Positions 1 through 8,592 of a stretch of 64,000 nt of DNA are shown in pieces; within the stretch, counting starts at the first letter, position 1, and the number at the start of each line of letters is the position of its first letter. The position numbers were made by a program, and so were the translations under genes. Source of the stretch: Chitinophaga pinensis (GTDB taxonomy: Bacteria > Bacteroidota > Bacteroidia > NS11-12g > UBA955); contig CAMDDG010000006.1 of NCBI GenBank assembly GCA_945890895.1, positions 1 to 64,000 on the forward strand. The letters are read 5' to 3'. The notes under the pieces are model-generated. The model made no database searches and was not told the DNA's origin. It saw only the letters and a list, made by a program, of their open reading frames with translations.

Positions 1-1
1 C

Positions 2-682
2 ATCGAAGAGTTCAATAAACCCGTAGATAAGACCAAATGGGGCATGTCGCCTCAAACGGTGAATGCGTATTACAATCCTTTGTATAACGAAATCGTATTC
101 CCTGCAGCAATTTTGCAAATGCCATTCTTTGATTTCAGAAATGATCCTGCAGTGAACTTTGGTGGAATCGGAGCGGTGATTGGACATGAAATTTCACATG
201 GTTTCGACGATGCTGGTGCGCAATTCGACGAAAATGGAAACTTGGTAAATTGGTGGACAGAAGAAGATTTGAAGCAATTCAAAGAGCGTGGAAAGATGTT
301 GGCTGATCAATACAGTGCTTATGAAGCATTGCCAGGCAAATTTGTAAACGGAGAATTTACATTGGGTGAAAACATTGGAGACTTGGGTGGAGTTGCATCA
401 GCATACGATGGTTTGTTGTTGCATTTAAAGCGTCATCCTGTTGATCAGAAGTTAGATGGATACACTCAGGAACAACGTTTCTTTATGAGTTGGGCTACTA
501 TTTGGAGAGGTAAAATTCGCGATGAGGAATTAGCCATGCGTTTGGTAACAGATCCTCATTCGCCTGGATACTTCCGCGCTATTGGTCCTTTGCAGAATCA
601 CGAAGGATTTTACAAGGCGTTTGGAGTGAAGCCAGGAAACAAAATGTACCGCACGGATGATATTCGCGTAAAAATTTGGTAA
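2..682 (+). CDS. M13 family (neprilysin/PepO-like) zinc metallopeptidase, C-terminal part
   Basis: The frame is open from the window edge, so the 5' end is missing; the piece reads IEEFNKPVDKTKWGMSPQTV and runs to a TAA at 680-682. The M13 signature is clear: HExxH zinc motif GHEISHGFDD (nt about 182-211) and the third-ligand motif ENIGDLGGV further on. The conserved NAYYNP and GPLQNHEGFYKAF blocks and the very C-terminal Trp are also M13-typical. Family knowledge: these are secreted or periplasmic oligopeptidases with about 650-700 residues, so roughly the last third is present. The next gene follows closely on the same strand. The family call is secure; substrate and export signal cannot be judged from this piece. 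Confidence 0.93.
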   Translation: MEEFNKPVDKTKWGMSPQTVNAYYNPLYNEIVFPAAILQMPFFDFRNDPAVNFGGIGAVIGHEISHGFDDAGAQFDENGNLVNWWTEEDLKQFKERGKMLADQYSAYEALPGKFVNGEFTLGENIGDLGGVASAYDGLLLHLKRHPVDQKLDGYTQEQRFFMSWATIWRGKIRDEELAMRLVTDPHSPGYFRAIGPLQNHEGFYKAFGVKPGNKMYRTDDIRVKIW

Positions 683-691
683 TTCTCTTTT

Positions 692-716
692 TTTAGATAC
701 CTTTGGGTTATCTAAA
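692..716. repeat. AT-rich inverted repeat between the peptidase and DUF4153 genes
   Basis: Arms TTTAGATACC and GGGTTATCTAAA pair around a TTT loop with a two-base bulge, and T and A runs outside extend the stem. There is no T-run on the 3' side of either strand, so it is not a classic intrinsic terminator. It ends four bases before the ATG at 720 and would bury that start in a stem. Confidence 0.4.
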
Positions 717-719
717 AAA

Positions 720-2762
720 ATGGTATTTAATTATTTATTCCGTATAATGGGGGGAATGAATCGCGCAGCGATACGTTTCCCCTTTATGGTTTTAATGGGG
801 GTTGTGATTTCAAGTTGCTTTTCTATTGTATTGGAATTGCCTGAACCCACCAGAAATCAATTACAAAAATCCATATTTGAGGTTACCACTGTCTGTGCAG
901 TGGGAATTTCCTTGTTTTTCACGGCACATTTATTTGCGGAAAATGCAAAAAATAAAATGCAAAAATGGGGTGCATTTATAACCGCTTTTGGATTGTTGGT
1001 ATTGCTGTATTTTACCATTGCTGACTATTCTTTCCGCCGCGAAATGGAAGAAGAAACCGTGCTAAAAGCGTTTGTTTTTGGCGTATTCAGTCACATGTTG
1101 GCTGCCTTTCTTCCCGTAAAAAACAGAAACAATGCCAATGCGTTTTGGCAATACAATAAAGAACTGTTTATCCGTATTTTAACCACGGCTTTGTATTCTG
1201 GAGTGCTATTTTTGGGACTGGCAGGAGCAATTTTGGCGGTAGATTTATTGTTTAAAGTAGAAGTTGATTATAAAATTTACGGTCATCTGTGGTTTTGGAT
1301 TGCAGGTGCAGGTAGTGTGTTTATCTTTGGTTCGGGAATCCGTGAGGATATCACCGATTTAGAAGAAGAGAATGATCATCCCAAGGGATTAAAACTATTT
1401 GCCGGATACGTTTTACTGCCCATTTTAGTCATATATTTAATCATCCTGTATTTGTACGCGGGTAAAATTTTGTTTACCTGGGAATTGCCTATTGGTTGGG
1501 TGGGAAATTTGATTATGGCATTTTCTGTTTTGGGGATGTTAGCGTTGCTGCTACTTGATCCATTCGGTACCGATGAAGGGAATTCTTGGATCCGTCGTTA
1601 CACACGATCATTTTACATGGTATTATTGCCCTTGTTGGTTTTGCTTTTTGTGGGGATATATGTGCGTATCGATTCCTATGGCGTTACCGTGGTTCGATAT
1701 TTCTTAGCAGCTCTTGGAGTTTGGTTGTTGTTCATTTCATTGTATATGACCATCAGTCAGAAGAAGCGACTGTGGATCATCCCAGCCAGTTTAGGAGCCA
1801 TGGCTTTTGTGGTGTTGTATATACCCTATTTGAATGCTTATTCTGTGGCTGAACGATCTCAAACCAAACGTTTGCATAACTATTTGGCTGCACAAGGGAT
1901 GTATAAAGACGGAAAATTACAACCCTCTAAAACGGTTTTAACAGACTCTGTTTCTGGAAATGCTTTCAGTATTGTTGAGTATTTAACCAATTTTCATTTT
2001 AAAACGGGGTTGGAACCTGTTATTAAAATGGAATTTGAACGAAATAAGCAAAATGAACAAATTTTAAATGAATTGGGTGTTTCAGATTACCAAAATTTGA
2101 AAAGCGATTCATTGAATTCAGAATATAAAAAGAAGTATTTGTCAGAATGGGAATCGTCTCAAATATTGAATTACCAATTGAAGCAATACGGAATAGAATA
2201 CCACTACTTAAGAGGAAATAATAATGAAGATGCTGAAAATACCGTCACAGATACGGTTACCGCAACGCCTGCGATTGAAGCTTTAGAGAGAATTTATCCT
2301 GTGTTAAAATCCGATAAGTTCAATCAAATTGTTTTACCAAGTAATGGGGGAGTTGAGGCCACTTATTTATTAAACTATACCGCGCTATTTAATAGTCAAG
2401 TCATTGATAAAAAACTCAAATTGGGTTATCAAACCAATACAAATCACCCGGAATTAACGGTTGTTTATCAAGGTAAAAAGGTGGTCTTCAAAATCCATGA
2501 ACACTTTGAAAAAATTATGCCGACACTGGTTGTGGGCTCAAAACTGAATATTTCGAGCCAAACATACAGTATTTCTCACGAATTAATGACTATGACACAA
2601 GGAAACGTTCAACTTCAATTTTTCAGTGTACCGTTTGAAGTAAATTCGACTCAAGACAAAAAAGTGGCCAGTTGGCAATTTGATCAAAGTTTTGGCTCTA
2701 ACGAATTGAATTCGCGCGATGCCATAAATGGGGTGAGTTTTGCTATTTTGATACTCAAATAA
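720..2762 (+). CDS. DUF4153 domain-containing integral membrane protein
   Basis: 680 residues. The first ~390 residues hold about ten or eleven hydrophobic segments (for example FLGLAGAILAVDLLF and LLPILVIYLIILYLYAG); the remainder, from about residue 395, is soluble and lacks a signature I recognise. The arrangement, the early IRFPFMVLMG helix and the SKILFTWELP-like block (here GKILFTWELPIGWVGN) match my memory of the DUF4153 family common in Bacteroidota, whose function is unknown. The start is uncertain: ATG 720 lies right behind an inverted repeat, and in-frame ATGs at 747 and 756 would leave a shorter amino end that begins nearer the first membrane helix. Convergent with mazG. Confidence 0.8.
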   Translation: MVFNYLFRIMGGMNRAAIRFPFMVLMGVVISSCFSIVLELPEPTRNQLQKSIFEVTTVCAVGISLFFTAHLFAENAKNKMQKWGAFITAFGLLVLLYFTIADYSFRREMEEETVLKAFVFGVFSHMLAAFLPVKNRNNANAFWQYNKELFIRILTTALYSGVLFLGLAGAILAVDLLFKVEVDYKIYGHLWFWIAGAGSVFIFGSGIREDITDLEEENDHPKGLKLFAGYVLLPILVIYLIILYLYAGKILFTWELPIGWVGNLIMAFSVLGMLALLLLDPFGTDEGNSWIRRYTRSFYMVLLPLLVLLFVGIYVRIDSYGVTVVRYFLAALGVWLLFISLYMTISQKKRLWIIPASLGAMAFVVLYIPYLNAYSVAERSQTKRLHNYLAAQGMYKDGKLQPSKTVLTDSVSGNAFSIVEYLTNFHFKTGLEPVIKMEFERNKQNEQILNELGVSDYQNLKSDSLNSEYKKKYLSEWESSQILNYQLKQYGIEYHYLRGNNNEDAENTVTDTVTATPAIEALERIYPVLKSDKFNQIVLPSNGGVEATYLLNYTALFNSQVIDKKLKLGYQTNTNHPELTVVYQGKKVVFKIHEHFEKIMPTLVVGSKLNISSQTYSISHELMTMTQGNVQLQFFSVPFEVNSTQDKKVASWQFDQSFGSNELNSRDAINGVSFAILILK

Positions 2763-2846
2763 GTATTTCAAATAGTATCTTTATACGTGCATTCAAAACA
2801 AATGCATTTCGTTAATTATAATCGTATAAATTACTCAACCCACTAT

Positions 2847-3629
2847 TTACTTGTTTCGCTCTTGTTGTTTGGACACCGCATAAAGTTCTTCCATTTCAGC
2901 CAAGGTCATGTCTTTTAATGATTTACCCATGTCTTCTGCTTGGGCTTCCATCGATTGGAATCGACTCTTGAACTTAATGTTGCAACGCTCTAATGCCGTG
3001 TCGGGATTGATTCCACGCAAGCGGGCATAATTAATCAATGAAAACAAATAATCGCCAAATTCTTCCTCTTGGTGTTCGGGAGTTTTCGCCTCTTTGAATT
3101 CCTGCCATTCTTCTTCTACTTTTTCGTAAGCCAGTTCTGCATCGTCCCAATCAAAACCCACTTGGCTGGCCTTTTCCTGCATTCTATATGCTTTTACTAT
3201 GCTGTTCAATCCTTTGGGAACGCCATCCAATACGCCATTTTTCTTTTTGCCTTTCTCCTGGAGTTTAATCTGCTCCCAATTTTGAAGTACCGTTTCAGTA
3301 TTGTCAGCTTTCACATCACCATAAATATGAGGATGACGACGTATCAATTTTTCAATCAGCGTTTTACACACTTCACCGACATCAAAGTACTCCTTTTCGC
3401 TGGCTATCTTCGAGTAAAACACGATATGCAACATTAAATCACCGAGTTCTTTTTTCACCTCATCTACATCCCCCGACATAATTGCATCCGACAATTCATG
3501 CACTTCTTCAATGCTTAGGGTACGGATACTTTCCCATGTTTGTTCTTTATCCCAGGGACATTGGGCTCTCAAATCGTTCATCACATCCAGCAGTTGTGAA
3601 AACTGTTCCAATATTTCTTCTCTATTCAT
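2847..3629 (-). CDS. mazG: MazG, nucleoside triphosphate pyrophosphohydrolase
   Basis: 260 residues, the normal length of the two-domain MazG form. The metal-binding all-alpha NTP pyrophosphohydrolase motif is visible as EEVHE (41-45) followed by ELGDLMLH (61-68). The CPWDKEQTWESI block near residue 24 and the LRRRHPHVFGD-like block (here LIRRHPHIYGD) are diagnostic. Family role: hydrolysis of (d)NTPs to NMP and pyrophosphate, a cytosolic house-cleaning activity. It is the last gene of the minus-strand run below bamD, 204 bases after aroC, so it may have its own promoter. One copy of the recurrent CGGGGGAT word lies inside it (3466-3479 on the plus strand reads ACATCCCCCGACAT). Confidence 0.95.
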   Translation of the reverse strand: MNREEILEQFSQLLDVMNDLRAQCPWDKEQTWESIRTLSIEEVHELSDAIMSGDVDEVKKELGDLMLHIVFYSKIASEKEYFDVGEVCKTLIEKLIRRHPHIYGDVKADNTETVLQNWEQIKLQEKGKKKNGVLDGVPKGLNSIVKAYRMQEKASQVGFDWDDAELAYEKVEEEWQEFKEAKTPEHQEEEFGDYLFSLINYARLRGINPDTALERCNIKFKSRFQSMEAQAEDMGKSLKDMTLAEMEELYAVSKQQERNK

Positions 3630-3692
3630 GGTGAATGGGTTGTAAATGGTTGTATTTTAATTTAATAGGTATTTGAATGTATTCGAGTTGGA

Positions 3693-3706
3693 TTTTCGGG
3701 GGATGT
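3693..3706 (+). repeat. Copy of the recurrent TTTTCGGGGGATGT word, intergenic
   Basis: An exact TTTTCGGGGGATGT in the 204-base gap between mazG and aroC. It is the only exact copy outside a gene, and shows that the word is not tied to a protein sequence. See the finding on the repeated word for all positions. The rest of the gap shows no gene. Confidence 0.7.
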
Positions 3707-3833
3707 TAATTCTATTCGAGGTAATTATGATTTTTAGGGTATTTTGAACCGACAACTGTAGAGCAAATTTACTGTTGTAATGCGAAGTTAATTACCAAAA
3801 AAATGAAAAAAGTTAAACCAGAAGTTTATGGGT

Positions 3834-5009
3834 TTAAAACTCCAACATTAGATCCATGAGTGCCAAATTAGTCATGGCTTCTACAATTGGAACTGCCCTG
3901 GGCAACACGCAAGGATCATGTCGACCAGATGCACTGAACGAAATTTCCTCGAATAAGGAATTTAGGGTGTTTTGATCCTTTTTTATGGTGGAGGTAGGTT
4001 TGAATGCTACTTCGAAATACAAGTAGCTGCCGGTTGAAATTCCGCCAATGATTCCGCCCGCATGATTGGTACGAGTACCAATGGATCCGTCGGATTGTAT
4101 GCACCACTCATCGTTATTTTCAGCACCATTATTCAAAACAGCAGTAAAACCATCCCCAAAAGAAACCCCTTTTACCGCGTTGATATTCAATAGATAATGT
4201 CCTAAAACTGCTTGTAATTTTCCGAAAACGGGTTCGCCAATTCCCATAGGTACGTTTTCCACTACGCAAGCAATAATTCCGCCCAAACTATTTCCTGAAT
4301 TTCGGGCTTCTTCAATGGCCGACATCATCTCAACTTGTTGAGGAAAGGGACATCGAATCGGGGAAGCTTCTATGTTTTCAGGGGTAGGGAAGTGGGAATA
4401 TGGGTGTGTCGCTTGAGTTTTTGGATTCGAAGATGTAACATTCAATTCAGTGTTTATTGTAGATTCCATCGCCGAATCAGACTTACCAACGATTGAGTGA
4501 ATTTGTTTCACCCAAGCTCGGGTGTGAATTTTACTGCCCTTTAATGCTGGATGTTGCTTTGCTGACCTTGATTTCAGCCATTGCTGTGCTAATGCACCGG
4601 CAGCTACCCAACCAGCTGTGATTCGTGCGCTGGAACGTCCGCCTCCGCGATGATCACGGTGACCGTATTTAATTTGATACAATAAATCTGCATGTCCGGG
4701 ACGAAAAACTTCCTTTAAATGGTCGTAATCTTCTGGACGGGCATCTGTATTGGGAATGAGAATCGTTATGGGAGCACCGGTGGATTTATTTTCATACAAT
4801 CCAGAGATGATTTGAAATTCATCTTTTTCTTTTCTGGGGGATGTAAATGCGTTTTGACCCGGTTTTCTGCGGTTTAATTGTTGCTGAAGTTCGGTGTGGT
4901 TGATTCTGAAATTAGATGGAAAACCATCGATAACGACGCCCACAAAGGGACCATGACTTTCACCGAATGAAGTTATAACCAGGTTCTTTCCAATGCTATT
5001 TCGACTCAT
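3834..5009 (-). CDS. aroC: Chorismate synthase
   Basis: 391 residues. Starts with the family-typical SIGKNLVITSFGESHGPFVG and carries GHRDHRGGGRSSAR (about residues 117-130), GNSLGGIIACVVENVP and the C-terminal ASGRHDPCVLPRAVPIVEAM; these form the FMN and EPSP pocket. Reaction: EPSP to chorismate, the last shikimate step. Bacterial enzymes are usually about 350-360 residues; the excess here is a Ser/Thr/Asn-rich stretch around residues 170-205 (GKSDSAMESTINTELNVTSS region) that looks like a loop insertion. It lies 20 bases downstream of aroA in the same transcript direction. A CTGGGGGATGT variant of the recurrent word is at 4835-4844. Confidence 0.97.
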   Translation of the reverse strand: MSRNSIGKNLVITSFGESHGPFVGVVIDGFPSNFRINHTELQQQLNRRKPGQNAFTSPRKEKDEFQIISGLYENKSTGAPITILIPNTDARPEDYDHLKEVFRPGHADLLYQIKYGHRDHRGGGRSSARITAGWVAAGALAQQWLKSRSAKQHPALKGSKIHTRAWVKQIHSIVGKSDSAMESTINTELNVTSSNPKTQATHPYSHFPTPENIEASPIRCPFPQQVEMMSAIEEARNSGNSLGGIIACVVENVPMGIGEPVFGKLQAVLGHYLLNINAVKGVSFGDGFTAVLNNGAENNDEWCIQSDGSIGTRTNHAGGIIGGISTGSYLYFEVAFKPTSTIKKDQNTLNSLFEEISFSASGRHDPCVLPRAVPIVEAMTNLALMDLMLEF

Positions 5010-5029
5010 AGGATTTCAAAGTTACTTTT

Positions 5030-6580
5030 TTAACTACCCAATTTTTGAAATTCTTTCCAAAATTGGGGGAAGGATTTTTCCACGCAATCAACATCATCCA
5101 CCCATTGTGAAAATTCCTCTAGTTTATGGGTAGAATTATTTGTAAATCCAACTGTGAAGTTGGTTATTGAAGCAAATGTCATTGCCATTCTGTGATCTGA
5201 ACACGTACGGAAAGGCAAGTTCGGTAGATTTAAATCCGATTGAAACGAATTCAATTGGGTTGGCATCGAATTTAAGAAATAGTTATTGGGCCATTGACTG
5301 TCTTGAATCAATTGAAATCCAAAACGGGTTAAATTCTCGTTCAATACAGCTATTCGATTTGATTCTTTATAGATCAGATTATGAATGTTTCTTAAATAAG
5401 CTGATTTTTTCAAAATAACCAGTGCTGCTACTAACGATGGCACCGTGTCCGGGATATCTCCAAGGTCCCAATCGAAATCAAATTTATCGGTTTGAGTTGT
5501 TGGGTGGTTGGAGTTCTCGTGCAGGATTTCGGGAAAAGGAACTTCAGCTTCTTTGTTTTCGAATGCGCTTTGAAGATTTTTGGATTGGTTAGGATTGTTT
5601 AAGTTTGAATTTCTTCGTACCAACAGTTGATCCATTTTGAATTCGAATTCTAAACCCAATTCTTCATAGAACGAAATCATTTTCCGATCGCCTTGATACG
5701 AATCCATTCTCAAATATTTAAATGAAATTTCCGAATTTGAATCTTGAACCAGCATTTGATTTAAGAAATAACTCAAAGAACTCCAATCTGCTTCTACCGT
5801 ATATTCTTGTTTACCGTTATAATCTCCAGAAATAAATATCGTTTGATCGCGGAATTCAATCTGATACCCAAAATCACGCATCACAGATGCCGTCATTTTT
5901 ATGTATGAGTCGGAATGCGAATGTCCCAATAGCTCAATTTCAACGCAATAATTTTGTGTTTGACTGGAATCGTGGCAATTTAATTCTGTTGAAAAAATGG
6001 AATCAGAATTTGGAATCCTGTTTTCATGGACGGAATTAGAAATCGCATTGTTTTTTAATCTACTCATCAAGCTACAGCTAATCAACATGATAGCACTTAC
6101 AAATTGGCTCGAAATGCTACGATTTATCGCAAATTTTAATCGATTCGTCGCAATGTTATTATAATTTTCTCTAGGCAACAGTTGAACTGGGAAAAATCCA
6201 TATTGGTTTACGTACTGAATTTTACATCCCCCGAAAGAGAGAACATCCACCAACGATTCAATGCTTCGGTTTTGCAAGCTTTCATTGCCGGTTATGATAC
6301 ACGGTTTACCTAAAACAGCACACAGAGTCAGGAAAAAGCGGGAAGGGGTGCCGGCATCTAAAAAATCGAATGTCGGAATAACTTCTTTGGTATCCGATTC
6401 TTCATTGGAATCCGATTCAAGTTGACGTAATGCGTTTAAGAGCAACTGCGTGTCTCTGGAATCGGATAAACCGTAAATATTTTTGAAAGGTGCACCATGA
6501 AGGTACGCTAGAATCAAAGCGCGATTGGAGATGCTCTTGGAGCCAGGTAAATGAATTTCTTTGGCGTTGTTACGCGTCAT
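5030..6580 (-). CDS. aroA: 3-phosphoshikimate 1-carboxyvinyltransferase (EPSP synthase), with insertions
   Basis: 516 residues against the usual ~410-430. Key blocks survive in order: LPGSKSISNRAL (K15, S16, R20), DAGTPSRFF (75-83), NRSIESLVDVL, SSQFVSA (Q159), DIPDTVPSL (375-383), YKESNRI (404-410) and CSDHRMAM (460-467). Reaction: shikimate-3-phosphate plus PEP to EPSP. The extra length lies in at least two Ser/Asn/Gln-rich low-complexity stretches, about 174-210 and 325-365, and perhaps a third at 428-455. KESNR replaces the usual KESDR. The start overlaps the aroB end by 11 bases. All core substrate-binding residues I can locate are kept, so I expect an active enzyme, but the divergence is marked. 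Confidence 0.93.
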   Translation of the reverse strand: MTRNNAKEIHLPGSKSISNRALILAYLHGAPFKNIYGLSDSRDTQLLLNALRQLESDSNEESDTKEVIPTFDFLDAGTPSRFFLTLCAVLGKPCIITGNESLQNRSIESLVDVLSFGGCKIQYVNQYGFFPVQLLPRENYNNIATNRLKFAINRSISSQFVSAIMLISCSLMSRLKNNAISNSVHENRIPNSDSIFSTELNCHDSSQTQNYCVEIELLGHSHSDSYIKMTASVMRDFGYQIEFRDQTIFISGDYNGKQEYTVEADWSSLSYFLNQMLVQDSNSEISFKYLRMDSYQGDRKMISFYEELGLEFEFKMDQLLVRRNSNLNNPNQSKNLQSAFENKEAEVPFPEILHENSNHPTTQTDKFDFDWDLGDIPDTVPSLVAALVILKKSAYLRNIHNLIYKESNRIAVLNENLTRFGFQLIQDSQWPNNYFLNSMPTQLNSFQSDLNLPNLPFRTCSDHRMAMTFASITNFTVGFTNNSTHKLEEFSQWVDDVDCVEKSFPQFWKEFQKLGS

Positions 6581-7631
6581 TTTCAGCTTCGAGTTCTTTA
6601 AGAACTGCGTGTTTCATAGCGAAATTACGCATTTCTTCTTCGGAAACTTCTATATTGTAATGACAATCTCCAATATTTTTAGCCAATGTAAATTGAATTT
6701 TACCGTGTGCATTCTTTTTATCGTGCATCAATAAACTCACTAATTGACTGGCTTCCTCTTCATCCCAAGAAATTTTTGGAAATAAAGGAAAAATTCGTTC
6801 TTCAATGATTTTTAAGGTTTCGAGGGATGTGAATCCCATTTCAACACCCATTACTGCTTCCCAATATATCCCGTTTGCAACAGAAATACCGTGAGTCATT
6901 TCTGGATCCTCGAAATAGATGGCCTCCAGTCCATGTCCGATGGTATGGCCTAAATTGAGAAGCTTGCGTTTTCCTTTTTCACGAAAATCGTCAGATACTA
7001 CATCTTGTTTAAAGGAAACATTTTCGCGAATAATTTCCATCCAGTTTTGAGTTTCTTCAATTGGAGGAATACCATCTTGCGTTTTATGCCAGATGTTGCC
7101 ACCTTGAATAATTCCATGTTTTAATATTTCCGCCCAACCGGATAAAATTTCTCTGTGAGTAAGGGATTTTAGAAAATCAATGTTTCTGAGAATTTTTGTG
7201 GGTTGCGTGAAAGTACCAATGATATTCTTGGTTCCGTAGAAATTGATTCCGGTTTTACCCCCTTCGGATCCATCTACCATAGATAACAGGGTAGTAGGAA
7301 TATAAATACAAGGAATACCTCGCATGTATACCGAGGCTGCGAAACCCCCAAAATCCAAAACGGCACCACCGCCAAGTGCAATAACAACCGAATTGCGATT
7401 TACATCATTGCGAATCATTGCTTCCCAAAAGTCTTCACAAAAACCCAAGGTTTTTGCTTCATCTCCATCGGGAATTTCGTAAATGATATTATCAATGTTC
7501 TTATAAATTTCCAAAATAGGAAGACACAAAGCGCGAGAGGTAGTGGAAACTACCAACACGATTTTGTCGGGAGAGTTTAACGAGATCCAATCTCCTAACC
7601 TCTGGTCGATGGTGTCGGTAAATACAATCAT
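6570..7631 (-). CDS. aroB: 3-dehydroquinate synthase
   Basis: 353 residues, normal length. NAD and metal motifs are present: DGDEAKTL, ALGGGAVLDFGGF, IPTTLLSMVDGSEGGKTGIN, GWAEILKHG and LNLGHTIGHGLEA, with zinc ligands in the AEILKHG and GHTIGH blocks. Reaction: DAHP to 3-dehydroquinate, second step of the shikimate pathway. It overlaps the DUF4835 gene by four bases (ATGA-type) upstream and aroA by 11 bases downstream, so aroB, aroA and aroC are clearly co-transcribed and probably translationally coupled. GAVLDFGGF differs from the textbook GVVGDLAGF but keeps the glycines. Confidence 0.96.
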   Translation of the reverse strand: MIVFTDTIDQRLGDWISLNSPDKIVLVVSTTSRALCLPILEIYKNIDNIIYEIPDGDEAKTLGFCEDFWEAMIRNDVNRNSVVIALGGGAVLDFGGFAASVYMRGIPCIYIPTTLLSMVDGSEGGKTGINFYGTKNIIGTFTQPTKILRNIDFLKSLTHREILSGWAEILKHGIIQGGNIWHKTQDGIPPIEETQNWMEIIRENVSFKQDVVSDDFREKGKRKLLNLGHTIGHGLEAIYFEDPEMTHGISVANGIYWEAVMGVEMGFTSLETLKIIEERIFPLFPKISWDEEEASQLVSLLMHDKKNAHGKIQFTLAKNIGDCHYNIEVSEEEMRNFAMKHAVLKELEAENDA

Positions 7632-8539
7632 TCTTTAATTTTTTCGTAACGTTTACTGTTTGTGGGGTCTAAATCATTCAGTAATCGGGTGATGATCGTC
7701 TTTTCCGCAGTAGTTCCTCCCTTATAGATCTCAACCAATTCTGGCCATTTAGTAGTAAAGAACAATTTTTGAAGCAAACTGTTTCGATTGCTTTGATTTG
7801 TTTCTGAAAGTTTTTGTAGGGATTCAGTAATTATCTTTCTTCCTTTCTCCGGATTTTCGTAAAATATATCCAAACCTTTACGATGGTATTCATACGTTAA
7901 CACGCGAAAATCCTTGAATCTGGGACTGTTTAAATTTTCAGCTAAATAAAAGCGATTTCGCATTCCTTTTCCATCGCTTTGATTCCAACCCGGCTTATTG
8001 GTCATTAAATTGACAATAGTCTGAGCTTTAGCAAAATATAAATTACCTCCTAATTCCGAAAAACTATCGAAATCCCATCCCAAAGACACATATACATAAT
8101 ATGCCAAAAGCGTGGTCAAGTCGTTTAAATTCAAATTTTCTTGATAATCTAAATTGTCAAACTCTCTGTAATTGAAGGCCACATCTTCGTCATTGAATTG
8201 TAAAATGGTGCTTTTATATGTGGAATTGAAGATCGGTCGGGTTACTTGAAGTTGAACGGTCCCTACGATGTCGTTGTTTTCGGAAATAGAATTGACTTCA
8301 AAAAATAGAGAAATTTCCAACCGTTCTGAGACTTCTACCTTTTCTTCCGTCCATTTTCGATTGTTAATGAACTGCTGAATACTTTGCTCTAATGTAGTAA
8401 GTATTTGTTTATTAGCCAATTGGACACGAGGTGCAACCACTTGAACCTGTGCTTTAATTTCTTGAGCATGTAATTGTATTGGGCTTATTGCAGCCGCAAT
8501 TAAACTTCCAATAAGGAAAATGGTGGATCGAAGCGACAT
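7628..8539 (-). CDS. DUF4835 family secreted protein (PorD-like, T9SS-associated)
   Basis: 303 residues with a signal peptide (hydrophobic core IFLIGSLIAAAISPIQLHA, likely cut after HAQ). Family-typical blocks are LNLNDLTTLLAYYVYVSLGWDFDSFSELGG-like sequence near residue 135-165 and GWNQSDGKGMRNRFYLAENL. In Bacteroidota the DUF4835 gene almost always follows coaBC, as here, and database annotation often labels it PorD of the type IX secretion system; I treat that function as tentative. Predicted periplasmic. Overlaps aroB by four bases. Confidence 0.82.
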   Translation of the reverse strand: MSLRSTIFLIGSLIAAAISPIQLHAQEIKAQVQVVAPRVQLANKQILTTLEQSIQQFINNRKWTEEKVEVSERLEISLFFEVNSISENNDIVGTVQLQVTRPIFNSTYKSTILQFNDEDVAFNYREFDNLDYQENLNLNDLTTLLAYYVYVSLGWDFDSFSELGGNLYFAKAQTIVNLMTNKPGWNQSDGKGMRNRFYLAENLNSPRFKDFRVLTYEYHRKGLDIFYENPEKGRKIITESLQKLSETNQSNRNSLLQKLFFTTKWPELVEIYKGGTTAEKTIITRLLNDLDPTNSKRYEKIKE

Positions 8540-8592
8540 AAAAAATAAATAGCTTCCGTGAATTTAATGAAATGATTGATTGTAACAAAAAA

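Noticed and set aside
692..716. Intrinsic terminator before the DUF4153 gene
   Set aside because: The stem is followed by A, not T, on both strands, so I list it only as an inverted repeat.
2788..2806. TGCATT/AATGCA hairpin between convergent DUF4153 and mazG genes
   Set aside because: Six-pair stem with a seven-base loop and no clear T-run; too weak to call.
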